A DNA stretch of 64,000 nt from Gambelia wislizenii (Eukaryota; Chordata; Lepidosauria; Squamata; Crotaphytidae). The notes under the pieces were generated by a model. It was not told the DNA's origin, did no database searches, and worked only from the letters and a program-made list of their open reading frames with translations. This document shows positions 43,169 through 54,178 of the stretch, one piece after another. The stretch is taken from positions 440,688,687 through 440,752,686 of the forward strand of contig JAUMIR010000001.1 of NCBI GenBank assembly GCA_030847615.1, given 5' to 3'. The first letter of the stretch is position 1; each line of letters starts with the position of its first letter. A program made the translations under genes and the position numbers.

Positions 43169-44208
43169 TTTGTTTTCTGTCCTGTGACAGGCCTCCTGCT
43201 AATGTAAGCCTCACAGCTCTGTTTTGTTTCTTACTGATCAAATCAGCCTTTCATCTTAGCTCTCAACTGAAACTGCTTCCTCCTAAAACTTTCTTATTCA
43301 TTCTTGCCCTTCTTCCTTCTCTCTTCTGCTCCCTTTTCAGCTAACCCTTTCAAAATGTCTATCCTTTCAACATCACACCCACTGTTTTCAGTATGACCTA
43401 CTACCCCTCCCCACAGTATCTCATAACTGGAAATATTGGACACTTTTCAGGATCAGGTTGGCTTACGCAGACGAGAGGTCAGTTGTGTGTCACAATGAAA
43501 CTGACACGTGTCTAGAACTATAATGATAAGAAATCCCATATTAGGATTGAGCAGGAAGCCCTGCCTGGGTATCTTCACTGCACGGTACTCTTCTCTTCAA
43601 GACTGGTAAATATCACTAGACCTCTCTCCCTCTATCCAACCTTTCTGCCTTACTTTGCTATAGCCTTGTATGGTTCTTAAGAATGTCTGTTGTGTATGTT
43701 CTTAAGAATGTCTGTTAGTTCACTTTTACATTATTCCAATTTATATTATTCCAATAAAATACTTTATTTCACTTTAGCTGGAGTACTCTCTACAGTTAGT
43801 ACTGGTATACATAGATGAAAAGATCCCCGAAGTTACACTCCTCTCACAGGATACCTGTTTGAACTAATAATTCCTCCAGATATTATAGGAGATTTTGGCA
43901 TCACGAATGAGATTCCAGTGTACCCCCACCTCTTAGGGTAACACCACTCACCCACACAATTGTTCCCTAGTATCTGTTATCATGACTTTCCATCTTCCCA
44001 ACATTCCATTTTCCTGGTCACTGTTACAAATGTCCCCTATTCATACTTTGCAATAACAGTAATAAGCAATATTGACTATATGTACCCATTTTATTAAAAA
44101 GGATTACGATGTTATATTACTCTTAAAGAAATAATGTTTTAAAAAATAATGCTTTGTCCCTAGTTATGCAGAACAGTAATGAGTAACATGAATGAAGTTT
44201 TTGTAGGA
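43169..44208. other. No confident feature
   Basis: Non-coding. The part 44050-44195 carries AACAGTAATAAGC and CAGTAATGAGTAAC words similar to 11360-11450, perhaps an old MITE. Confidence 0.4.
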
Positions 44209-44412
44209 CTTTATCACATAAGGCTTGTACAGTGCAATTGCAGCTGTATAATAATGTCTACTGCTGTACTTTATCACAAGATGTCATCTCCATCCTGTTG
44301 CCAGTTTGTATTCAACTCATTGTTGGAGTGCACCTTTCCATTGATGGGGGAAACCCATCAGTGGCCCTCAGTCTCACTACCTTTCCATGTCAGCTCTCTG
44401 TGTGATAGGTCC
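44209..44412. mobile_element. Probable MITE (204 bp)
   Basis: Ends GGACTTTATCACATAAGG and the complement of GGGACCTATCACACAG are inverted partners. The left part aligns with the minus strand of 30660-30740. Flanks do not show a clean duplication. A short hairpin (TTGATGGGGGAAACCCATCA) lies inside. Confidence 0.6.
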
Positions 44413-44839
44413 CTTCTGAAGCAGTAGTGAGATGCTGGCACTCACATGTGTTCAGTGGGCATGATTCTGCTCCTCTCCCCCTCTTCCCCTTCTTTTGTTT
44501 TCTATTTCTTTTCTTTTTAATCCACACCTGTGTTGCTGTAATTGTGAAATTATGGCAAAAAGAAAAAGAAAAAACACACTGAGAGGCATGCTCGATAGGG
44601 CATAGGTCAGAAAGGCAGAGTTAATGGTGCTGGTGTGGAAGACAGATTGCATAACTATAGATCATCAAAACAGCACAATTGCATGATTTGTGAGGGTTGT
44701 GATAAGGACCGTTCCCAAACTGGTATCTTTCCATTCCCTGAACTAATGCTATCACAGCAAGACAGAATGCTGGTGTGAAAATGTCTAAAGATATGACCTC
44801 TAAGTTCTGGTTTTAACACAAATACACTTCTAGTTCAAC
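44413..44839. other. No recognisable feature
   Basis: Non-coding sequence. Confidence 0.5.
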
Positions 44840-44965
44840 CCTCTTCAACCTGGGTCCCTCCTGATATTTTGGACTATATGTCCCCTCATCCCTGAAAACT
44901 GGCAATGCTTACTGGGGCTGATCAGGTTTGGGAGTCCAAGACCATCTGAAGAGCCAAATGGTTCC
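44840..44965. mobile_element. hAT-like fragment
   Basis: TTCAACCTGGGTCCCTCC, TTGGACTATATGTCCCCTCATCC, GGCTGATCAGGTTTGGGAGTCC and CCATCTGAAGAGC follow the order of a common amniote hAT-type short element in which the two halves are partly complementary. The 3' TIR is lost. Confidence 0.5.
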
Positions 44966-45140
44966 CCTTCCTGTGAAATAGTACTACTGCTGCATCAATC
45001 GATTTCAATGGAAGGAGCTAGATTATGTGGACATGGGTTGCTTTTGGTTTTGTTTTTTTTTTTAAAAAAAAACTAATCCTGTTGACATGGATTGTTTCTT
45101 TGAAACAAACTTTCAAAGTTTCTTTGAAACAAGGTATATT

Positions 45141-45518
45141 TAAATGGAAAGACAAGGTTAAGAGATTACATGATAGTCATGTTTAAACATGTAAAGCGGT
45201 GTCATATTGAGGATGGAGCAAGCTTGTTTTTTGCTGCTCCGGAGACTAGGACATGGAGCAATGGACTCAAACTACAGGAAAAGAGATTCCACCTAAACAT
45301 TAGGAAGAACTTCGGACAGTAAGAGCTGTTCAACAGTGGAATGCACTGCCTTGGAGTATGGTGGAGTCTCCTTCTTTGGAGGTTTTTAAACAGAGGCTGG
45401 ATGGCCATCTGTGAGGAATGCTTTGATTGTTTATTCCTGCAAGGCAGGGGGTTGGACTGGATGGCCCTTGAGGTCTCTTCCAACTCTATGATTCTATGAT
45501 TCTATGATTCTATGATTC
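45141..45518 (+). mobile_element. CR1 LINE 3' fragment
   Basis: C-terminal coding text (MVMFKHVKRCHIEDGASLFFAAPETRTWSNGLKLQEKRFHLN, then ATVEWVKSPSSLEVFKQRLDGHL-like) with a frameshift near 45313, then the 3' UTR and a tail of four ATGATTCT octamers (45487-45518). This is the longest tail of the CR1 copies here. Confidence 0.93.
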
Positions 45519-45566
45519 TGCAAGAGGACTGCATATGCACCATTGTATTCATCTACTGGAGTTTTA

Positions 45567-45887
45567 GGACTTTTTCAAATGGGGGAAAACTCCCCCGAGG
45601 AGGTTGGGAGAAGAACAGGGCTGTCATGCTTACAGCGCTCTGTTTCAGATGGTGCTGTCCTCCTCCCGACCTTCCCCCTTGCTTCCCCCATGCTGCAGGT
45701 GCCACTTTTTATTGACGGAGGTTTTCCATTAATAAAAGTGGTTCATTTCTTACTCCCCTGGCATGGAGGAAGCACGGATGAAGGTCAGGAGGAGGATGGC
45801 ATTGTTCGAAATGGAGCACTGTAAGCACTACAGCCCCGTTCTTCTCCCAACCTCCTTGGTTTTCCCCCCTCCCATTTGAAAAAGTAC
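45567..45887. mobile_element. Palindromic MITE with TTA duplication
   Basis: The ends GGACTTTTTCAAATGGG and CCCATTTGAAAAAGTAC are inverted, flanked by TTA (45564-45566 and 45888-45890). The two halves are complementary almost throughout (GGAGGTTGGGAGAAGAAC with GTTCTTCTCCCAACCTCC; TTTTTATTGACGGAGG with CATTAATAAAAG around the centre near 45728). It is non-coding. Second copy at 58589-58900. Confidence 0.9.
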
Positions 45888-45934
45888 TTAGAGTATAAAT
45901 GTAAAACAAATAAAAGACTTGAGATTGCCATTTA

Positions 45935-46544
45935 GGAGATTTTCACACGGGGCCAAAATGCCCCGTTACTGCCCCACCACCTCCTCCCCTGTTTCTGCCA
46001 TGGAATAATATAAATCTTTCACACAATTACCTTAATTCCATGGCAGAAATGGGCTCCCCCTCCCCTCGCTGGCTGGCTGTAAATGCAGCTGTCGTAAGGC
46101 TGCTTTTACAACCGGCTGTCTGAAATGTTATCATGTTATCATGTGATAACGGCCAGGAGGTAAATTTTAAAAATAAAACTTCCTCAAACATAAAATCAGT
46201 TCACCAAGCACAAAAACACACAATCAAAACAGGGAGGGTAAAATAAAGGGTGCCACTTACCTGGATGTCCAGATCGTACCAGGAAGTGCTTGGAACAGAC
46301 CTCCTCTCTGCGGCTGTCATTTCGGAACAGGAACAGGACTCCTGTTCGCACACCTGTGATTGCATGATAGTGACGGAACGGGAGGTCTATTCATGATGAA
46401 AAATCGTGATTACATTGTTCCAGAACAATCTCGGGAACAGGATGGATGCAGGACAGAATGGGGTCAACGTTGTCCGAAAGGGAAAACCTTTCCTGACCCT
46501 GTTCTGTTCCTGCCATGGGATATATAGCCCGTGTGAAAATCTCC
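45935..46544. mobile_element. Harbinger-like MITE, perfect TIRs (610 bp)
   Basis: The TIR GGAGATTTTCACACGGG is perfect over 17 bp at both ends. TTA flanks it on both sides (45932-45934, 46545-46547). The body has CpG-rich text and GAACAGG/CCTGTTC words. It has no open frame of note. The TWA-type 3-bp duplication fits PIF/Harbinger. Confidence 0.9.
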
Positions 46545-46547
46545 TTA

Positions 46548-47435
46548 GTGTGGAACCCTATTCTTGTTTTTCCAGTTATTTTCACTCCCCCCCGCCCCCC
46601 ATACAATAAAAATGTGTATCAGGAAATAGGGCACTTGCCATTTAGTTAAGAGGACTGCCAAGGAAATCTTTGCTATTTTATTTTTCCTTTTTATATCCCA
46701 TGGCAACTCTAGATGACTAATTCATAATACATATCTGTTATGTTAGTCCTGGTTTTCCCTATCAGCCTTTGGATACCAAAATTAGATTTATTCATGTTCC
46801 TTAAACAAATGAACCATGAAAAAAAATGGCAGATGAGTTCTGGTTAAAGCCATCATTTTATCACTTATTCCTATTGGTCTGGATTTCAGCTTTGTCCGTT
46901 TCTTGCCTCATCACAGAATGGAGGCATCAGAAGCTACTTTGATATCTGCTGTCAAAGTAATTAGCTATTTGCTCTCCAAACTGTGGTGAAAGTATGTTAA
47001 GGCACTTTTTGTATTCTTATCACTTTTTAAACACTCCTTCTTTTGCACAAATTACCCAGCATTTCTCTATCAGAGCTTTGATCTGCTGCCTTATCAGTGG
47101 GCTGGCTCACTACAAGAGACAGAAGGGTACACAAAGCAATTGGCTGCAGGCTCTGCTTGGGAAAAGGAAGGCTGTACAAAGCCACTTGTTAGCTAAATCA
47201 GTCAATATTGACATGACATGAGGATAAAGCCTTCTTTATATTAGAGTCATTGTTGAACTGAGCCAATAAGAAACATCCCTTTCAATAAACTAATAGTTCC
47301 CCATTCTTTAAAAAATGTCTTTTTTCATTTCCTCAATTGCATAAGGTCTAAACTAACCACACACTATGCTTACTGAGTAGCATGCAGCTATCCTATTTTT
47401 TGTTAGATTAATTACACTTGTGGGGTGGGTTGTGA
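46548..47435. other. No recognisable feature
   Basis: AT-rich non-coding sequence. Confidence 0.5.
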
Positions 47436-47771
47436 CAGGTGTGTACCTATGGAGGGGGGGATTAGGGCATTGCTCCTCCCCCACAAGAATTCTTTCCTCC
47501 TAAAGGAAATTCTCCTTCAGTCCCCACATTTCTAGCCTTGCAGTTCAGCTGAGCATCCAAAATACAGGCATCCAAAGAAAAAAGGCAGGAAAAGTTACCT
47601 GGTGAATGCAAACACAGAAAATATATGAGTTCTAGGTGCAAATGAATTTCAGTGTCTCACTCTCTGTAATGCAAGAAATTTGGGGAGTGAGGGGAAAATT
47701 CATCAAAGGGGGACAGAATTCTTATTTGGGGGGACAATGTCTTCATTTTGCCCTCCATAGCTACACTTCTG
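47436..47771 (+). mobile_element. hAT non-autonomous element
   Basis: Ends CAGGTGTGTACCTATGGAGG and the complement of CAGAAGTGTAGCTATGGAGG are inverted. The 8-bp flanks GGTTGTGA and GCTTGTAA agree at six positions, the duplication length of hAT. It is related to 15736-16068. Confidence 0.8.
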
Positions 47772-47779
47772 GCTTGTAA

Positions 47780-48195
47780 TTCTTACTTTGGATACAGCAC
47801 ACGAGGAAGGAAGGCTTCTTTCAGAGTCTGGGAAAGTTTCTTCTTTGGAATAGGATTCCAGAATCTTGTTGGGTGCTGTTCTAATGTATAAACAGTGATA
47901 CCAGCATTTGCACTGTGTTAAAAATTGCCTGTGTACATTGCTTAGTGCAGCCAATTATTCTGCCAGCACAAACACATGTTCCTTTCTCTTACATTTTTGA
48001 CTTGGTGGATGGAGAGCTGATTGACCACTGTGATCATTGGTGAGCTTAGGTATCTATTGTGCAATTGTGGTACCCAGTGTAAGTAGACCAGTATATATTT
48101 AAGTAACAAGTGTATAGGATCTTGGCCTGGGAATTATAATCCAAAAAGTATTTTTCCTGGACTCCCACTTATTTCTTCACTGTCTTCCAACAAAA
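47780..48195. other. No recognisable feature
   Basis: Non-coding sequence. Confidence 0.5.
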
Positions 48196-48262
48196 GTGGC
48201 AGGGGGTTGGACTGGATGGCCCTTGTGGTCTCTTCCAACTCTACAATTCTATGATTCTATGA
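48196..48262 (+). mobile_element. CR1 3' tail
   Basis: Only the last part of CR1 is present: GGGGGTTGGACTGGATGGCC, CTCTTCCAACTCTACAATTC, TATGATTCTATGA. Confidence 0.9.
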
Positions 48263-48589
48263 AAAACTTGTGCAGTAGAAAAGCAATTGCTGGAATACTA
48301 TATAACCTGTTATGTTATGTGCCTTTATGCATGTCTAGTTATGTAGCAGAAGTGCTAAGGAGCTCCTTTAATGAATTGTGAAGATGCGTAACAGGACACT
48401 AGCAAGACTGCCCAATGCACATTCGTGTTCCAAGTGCATCAGTTCCAAGTGCATCAGGACCAATGTGATATGCATCAGTATCGAAGCAATGTGTATTGGT
48501 CCTTTGTGCATTGGTCTTGTTGTGTAATGGCCACTTTGCTGGCTCTGCTACCTAGTAACGTAACAGCAGCACACTACTGGATATGGATA

Positions 48590-48857
48590 CAATAGGAATC
48601 CCGTATCCACGGTGTTTTGATTCTGGGCAGGTGTGTGTGTGGATACCGAAAACTGCAGATAACAGCAAACACCATTGAAAATAATGGGACTGCCAGTTTA
48701 AAATACCATGGAGTTGCCTTGGAGGACATAGAAAATGTTTAGAGATGATGCTTCTCTAGGTATTTTCTATGAAGACTCTATGGTAGGTATGCTGTTTTGT
48801 GTCCCACAGATAACTGAAACAGTAGCTAATGAATCAGTAGATATGGGGATCCTACTG
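48590..48857. mobile_element. Tigger-like MITE 2 with TA duplication
   Basis: Ends CAATAGGAATCCCGTATCC and the complement of CAGTAGGATCCCCATATC, flanked by TA on both sides. Inside are ACTGCAGATAACAGCAAAC and ATAACTGAAACAGTAGC. A decayed copy is at 58256-58470. It is distinct in sequence from the family at 1934-2165. Confidence 0.82.
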
Positions 48858-48859
48858 TA

Positions 48860-50610
48860 TTACACAACTGTGCAATTCTAATTCTCACATTCATAAATCC
48901 ACTTAAAAAGACACAAGTCCCTAACAGCTATTGTCTATTGGAGAACATTATTCTAAGGTTCCAAACCACATGTGGGAGGAAGACTATAGTGGTTTTTGGT
49001 TGGAATGCAGGTGGGGAGTCAATAAGAAAGGCCAAACTCCTATCTGTTCACTCAGCTAGAGCAGACCTATTAAATAAATTGTTGAATGGTGAACAAATGT
49101 TTAGATAAATCCCACAGAGTCAATAGAGCTACACTGTATGCATGTCCTCTTTTTTGCAAGACATTTCTTCTTTTGGCAAGATAATCCCCACTCTGTTTTA
49201 ATGAAGCATTCCCTCTTACTGATGCTTAACTGGTCACCCAGACTGATTTCAAAAGAAGTTTTCAGTTCATCTCTGCTAGACATATGCTGGAGCCTGAGAA
49301 AGTTTTGGACTACAGCTCCCAGAATCCCTCACCCAGCATGAAGTACCACTGCAAAGGTCAGCTGGCTTTGATGGTGGTTGAAGAACAAGGACGGAGCTCT
49401 GTTAGAGCCAGGCTCTGTAGCTCAGTCACTCAGACGCTTGCCCTCATCAGGCTCCTGGGGACTGAGGAGACTGTGGAGCCAATGCACTTGATTTTAAAGT
49501 GGAAAGGAGCAGCAAGATCCTCTCTTCAGACAGCATCCCCTTGGTGAAGTGGCATTACTGTTGGCTCTAAAAGGAGCATGTTCTTACACTGAGAATTACG
49601 CTAAAAGCTAGCATGTTTTATTTATAGAAGAGCTCCCATTGAATATTTCCCAGTTTGAAGAGGGAGACCTTGGAGCTCTCCCTTCCCTTTTTTTCCTGTA
49701 CAGCAAAGAGATAGTGGCGCCGGAGTAGTATCCAGAGTACTCCTTTGTCAGATCTATCCTCAAACACATCAGAGGACATGAATGCATGCTGCATAGACTA
49801 CATAATTCACATTGCAGTTTAGAGTTCTTGAAACTCGTACTCAGGATTGTGTGATACAGATGAACATCAATGCTCTGAGTCAGTGTGACGTAGTATAGCA
49901 TAGCACAGTGTAGACTAGGACTTGGACAATCCAGGTTCTAGCACCTGCAAAGCCATACAATCAGCAAGGGCTCTTCCAGATGGGACAAATGTGTTGGGAG
50001 GTTGTGGTATTTGTTGCTGTAGTTCAATAAAATAAACATGATCAACTATGGCATCACTAAAGCTGGTGTCACCCCTCCCACCAATGGTGTCACATGGGAT
50101 GGTTTGGCCTCTCCACAACTGCCACTCATGATCATTTTTTTTTAAAAAAAATATAAGCTACAAAATGATTTTACATTCTTTGTTGCATTCTGGATTTAGC
50201 ATGCAAATCACTCACGTGGATTAGGCTGCATTAGAACTCTGAAAACACTTTTAAAAGTTGATCATGAATCACAGGATCTGTCAAGTAGTCTTCCATGATT
50301 TTATTTAGCAGATGTAGACCCTTGCCTGTCTCCCAAAACTGATTACTTACAAGAAAATTGAAAAAGTTTAGATTTTTTAAAAATTTATTCCATTCATAAA
50401 TCATCTTTCTGGCTAACAGGTTCCCCAAAGTGTTACAAAATGAAAGATAAACAAAATGCTATTTAAAAACAGACTAAGCCTAAATTTTAAAGGAAAGGCT
50501 TGACAAAAAGCTCTACAAGTATGGATCCTGCCTTATTTTTCCTAGAAGGGAGTTTCATAATAAAGTTGTATTATTACAGAAAATTCCTCATCTTATATAG
50601 TCACTAAATA
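48860..50610. other. No confident feature
   Basis: Mostly non-coding. The segment 49300-49345 (AGTTTTGGACTACAGCTCCCAGAATCCCTC) is a scrap of a hAT-like short element. No coding signal. Confidence 0.5.
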
Positions 50611-50645
50611 TCTAGCATGGTATAGTGGTTTAAGTGCTAGACTAG

Positions 50646-51644
50646 GGCTTTGTCCACACAGGCCAAAAACACCATACTCACCTCGATTCTGGTGCTGGCA
50701 GTCCTCATGAGATACAGCTATTTCCAGGGAGGTAGTGCAGTTTTTAGCCCTTAACCAGATTTTGCCCTGGTAAAGCAAAGTCAGACAAAAGTCCAATCTT
50801 TTCAGAAACCCCAGAGTGGCTTCAGGTGCTCTTGGTGTACGGACAGCTGGATTGGGTCTGATTTTGCTGATACAATTGTCCACATGGCAAGAGCAGCACC
50901 ATCCCCCTTCTCCACGCTGAGCAGCGCAGAGACGGGGATGGCTTGCCTTCAGAGCTGCTGCCGCTGCCTCCTCACAATCAGGAGCTCCATAGAAAGCCAG
51001 CCTGTTTGTGAGGAGGCAGGAGCTCTGATGAGATCCCTGATGAGATCCCTTCCCTGTGCTCATGCTGTCACCACCTTGCCAGCCAAGCAGCCATGGAAAG
51101 CCTGTCAGTGTGGTTGCTTCTGCTGAAGGCAGATCAGGGGTACTCATGTGATCAATGAGGAGGGATTAGAGCAGTGTTTCTCAACCAGGGTTCCCTGGAA
51201 CCCTAGGGTTCCCCAAGAGATTGCTAGGGGTTCCTCAGGAGATTGTGACTGTGGGGGGAAAGCAATAGCAATATATAGAATAATGTTTATGCAGGGGTTC
51301 CCTGAGACCTGAAAATTATTTCAAGGGTTCCTCCAGGATAAAAAGGTTGAGAAAGGCTGGAGTAGAGCAACACCCTCCATGTTAATCGCATGTCCGGGTA
51401 CTGTTTCTGGCCTCAGTAGAGACAATGCTGCCAGCCAGGCTCTCACAGGGAGCTGCTTGGCTGGTGAAGCAGCACCAGGGACTAGGGGATGGGCCAGCGG
51501 GGCTGATGTGGTGTTGGCCTTGATGGCCCATGTGGACAACAATACACCACCACATCGATTGGGCACTGTGCATGGGGCTGCCATTGTGGTGACTCCTGGG
51601 GCCAGTTCAGAGCTCCAGATTTAGCAGCCAGTGCGGACAAGGCC
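50646..51644. mobile_element. Harbinger-like MITE inside the SINE
   Basis: Ends GGCTTTGTCCACAC and the complement of GGCCTTGTCCGCAC, flanked by TAG on both sides (50643-50645, 51645-51647). The flanks fit a single copy of the SINE text GACTAGGACTC. Total 999 bp including a nested hAT; about 800 bp without it. Non-coding; GC is higher than in its surroundings. Confidence 0.85.
51172..51359. mobile_element. hAT MITE inside the MITE (188 bp)
   Basis: Ends CAGTGTTTCTCAACC and GGTTGAGAAAGGCTG, with 8-bp flanks GATTAGAG and GAGTAGAG (seven of eight agree). Body: GGGTTCCCTGGAACCCTAGGG, GGGTTCCTCAGGAG, GGGGTTCCCTGAGACC. A typical non-autonomous hAT of the Charlie/SPIN-like group. Confidence 0.93.
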
Positions 51645-51954
51645 TAGGACTCCAGGAGACCAGGGTTTGAATCCCTGCTGAGCCATGGAAACCTACTGAG
51701 TGACTTTGGGCAAGTCACAATCTCTTGGCCTCAGAGGAATGCAATGGGAAACCACCTCTGAGCAAACCCTGCCAAGAAAAATGTATGATAGGAATGCCAC
51801 AAGTCAGAGTCAACTTGAAGGCACACAAGAACAAGAAGAACAATAACAGCAGCATGTAACCACCAACCTAGCCTCTTAGGGTAGACGGGAGGAATATCGT
51901 TCATAATATCTTTTCAACAGTCAACTTAAAAGCTTTGAACCAGCTATTGAGTTT

Positions 51955-52290
51955 CACAGATCTCTTCCTCAGGCTTTATGTTAAAGAGGTTAGGAAAGGA
52001 TCTCTTTCGGCAGGCCTTTCCTGATTAGATCCCGGGCTCAGGAGCTGTGTCTCCTGGCCTCTTTTAGTCTTGCTGGCTGTTGATTTTTGTATTTGTTTTT
52101 TTATGTGATTTTAGTTTAGGTGGTTTTTTATTTTATACTAGTTTAATATCTTTTTATGGGGGAGGGTGGGGGTGTGCTTAGGGATTTTAGTCAGCATTGT
52201 TATATTTTAATTGTTGTAAGCCGCCCCAATTGTTTTTAACAGAGGGGCGGGATAAAAATATTTTTTAATTATTATTATTATTATTATTAA
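51955..52290 (+). mobile_element. L2-like LINE 3' end
   Basis: TTTATGTTAAAGAGGTTAGG, TTTCGGCAGGCCTTTCC, then a T-rich UTR and the terminal stem TTGTAAGCCGCCCCAATTG ... AGAGGGGCGGGATAAAAAT, and an (ATT)n tail (52268-52290). This is the canonical L2-like 3' end of reptiles. Confidence 0.8.
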
Positions 52291-53119
52291 AGGACAAAAT
52301 GAAAAAAGATGTTGCTGGTACAGGAACATTAGAACACCCACCTCAAATACATGGCAGTGATGAGATTGTGATCCACTCTCTCTGCAAACAAACCAGGAGA
52401 GTTTTTGTTTTGTTTTGCACAGTGCTAAAGAATACTGTTACATGAAAGCACACTGGGGCACAGAAACATAAAACCTGCATTCACCTTTCCTTTGAGAGTA
52501 TAAAAACCAGCCGTTTTTTCAATTTGTATCTTGAAGATCTCATGTAATCCTTTTACAAATATGTAAATGCAGTGCAGCTGTGAGCCTTAGCAAATAAGGC
52601 ACAATGAGTTATCTTATCCTGGGGTTTTCCTCTATGTAATTTTCAGCAATAATTTAGTCCTTGTCTTCCTTTCTGAAGGGTTTAAGGAATGACCTTAATT
52701 CTGGCTTATTTGCTCTTGCGCTCTTTGTCTCTTAAGCTGTTGCAGTGAAGACCAAGACAAATAGTAGATTAGCAGTGTTACTGTTTATAAGGTTGGCAAG
52801 TTCCTAAAATGTACCTGGTGTAAACTGACAGACAAAAATAACAACAATGGTGTGAATAGTAAAACTAGAAATGTGAAGGCCTAGGGTGGAGTTGCTGTGG
52901 TGGGGAATGGGACCCCCCCCCTTTTTGTTTGTTTTTCCTGAAGCTTTCCCCCCCCCCCGAAGAATTGGGGGGAAATGGATTAAAACACTTTCTTTTAAAA
53001 TGATAAATAAAAATTTAAAACAAGGTTTTTATATATTTACTACCCCAAAGTCATTTCTAAACACTTATGTAAGAGAAAAACATTTACTGTATGTAATATG
53101 TATAGTATCAAATACAGTA
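52291..53119. other. No gene; homopolymer runs
   Basis: Non-coding. It has C runs at 52911-52922 and 52948-52959. No family recognised. Confidence 0.5.
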
Positions 53120-53613
53120 CAGTTGCCCCTCCACATTCGCGAATTTAGCATTCGTGGTTTTGAGTATTCGCGGTTTTGGGAGGGCCTCCTCCCGCCCTCC
53201 CAAAAGCAGCAACTGGGCTTTAGAAGCCCTGTGGCCGCTTCTGGGGGGGGGGAGAGAGAAAAGCAGGCCAGAGGGGTGGGAGAGGTGGGGACGGGGCCTT
53301 CCGAGGCCCCCTCGCCACCTTAGGAGGCCGGGCAGGGGGTGGGACAGGAGGCGAGGGGGCCTTGGGAGGCCCTGTGAAGGCCTTGGGAGGGAGGGGGAGG
53401 GCTGGGGAGGCGACCACAGGGCCTCCAGAGGGTCTCCAGAGCCCCCGTGGTGGCCTGGGGAGGGAGGGGGGAGGCGGGGGGAATTGACTATGGGGCCTCC
53501 GGAGCCCCCGTGGTCGCTTTGGCAGGGGAGGGGGAGGCAGTCGTTATTCACAGAATTTTCACATTCGCAGGGGTCTGTGGAACCTAACCCCCGCAAATGT
53601 GAAGAGACGACTG
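53120..53613 (+). mobile_element. GC-rich Tigger-like element with TA ends
   Basis: Ends CAGTTGCCCCTCCACATTCG and the complement of CAGTCGTCTCTTCACATTTG, flanked by TA on both sides. The outer 60 bp resemble 1934-2165. The core (53220-53540) is very G-rich on the plus strand with internal repeats of GGCCT, GGAGGC and GGGGGAGG and several CpGs. Large open frames on both strands (for example 53108-53647, minus) are Pro/Gly-rich products of composition. Confidence 0.85.
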
Positions 53614-53679
53614 TAATTACAATTCTTGGTCTTGGTTTTCTTTTCACCTTTTTTAAACTAGCTATACCTGGTTAACATA

Positions 53680-54070
53680 CATTGTCCCCCCATGCACTAT
53701 ACCCCCCCATGCTACACCCCCAATTTCCCCAAGCCGCCCTCCACGCACTTGCACCTCCCTCCCCGCACCCCATGCCACTCTGTGTCACCCTCCCCGCACT
53801 CGTGCCTCTCTCCCCACACCCCATACCACTGTGTGCTGCCCTCCCCGCACTCACACCGCCCTCCCCGCACCTCATGCCACCCTATACCACCCTCCCTGCA
53901 CTTGCACTGCCCTCCCCGACCCTGTGCCACCATGTGCTGCCCTCCCTGCACTCGCACTGCCCTCCCTGCACCCCATGCCGGCATGTGCCACCCTCCTCAC
54001 ACTTGCACTGCCTCCCCGCACCGTGCTGCCTTCCCTTTACCCTGTGCCACCCTCCTCGTGCTCTGTACAC
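53680..54070 (+). repeat. C-rich minisatellite, period about 57
   Basis: Units of GCCCTCCCCGCACTCGCAC / CTCCCCGCACCCCATGCCACC are repeated about seven times with drift. Almost no G runs occur on the plus strand, a marked strand bias. Open frames through it encode Pro/His/Cys-rich repeats in all three frames, which marks them as artefacts. It is followed by a short CA run (54070-54090). Confidence 0.88.
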
Positions 54071-54178
54071 ACCACACACACACACACACCATGTCACATC
54101 CCCCCATGCTACTCACACCCTCTCTCCCTCCACTATGTTTAGAAAGGAGTGAAACTTCCACATGGGCCTGCCTCCAGT

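Larger units (their letters stand above)
50613..51830 (+). mobile_element. tRNA-derived Sauria SINE, split by a MITE
   Basis: The head TAGCATGGTATAGTGGTTTA AGTGCTAGACTAG (A box) is separated by about 1 kb from the rest: GACTCCAGGAGACC, AGGGTTTGAATCCCTGC (B box), TGACTTTGGGCAAGTCAC, AAACCACCTCTGAGCAAACC, and the BovB-like tail CACAAGTCAGAGTCAACTTGAAGGCACAC. Joining the two sides gives an ordinary SINE of about 220 bp. Confidence 0.9.
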
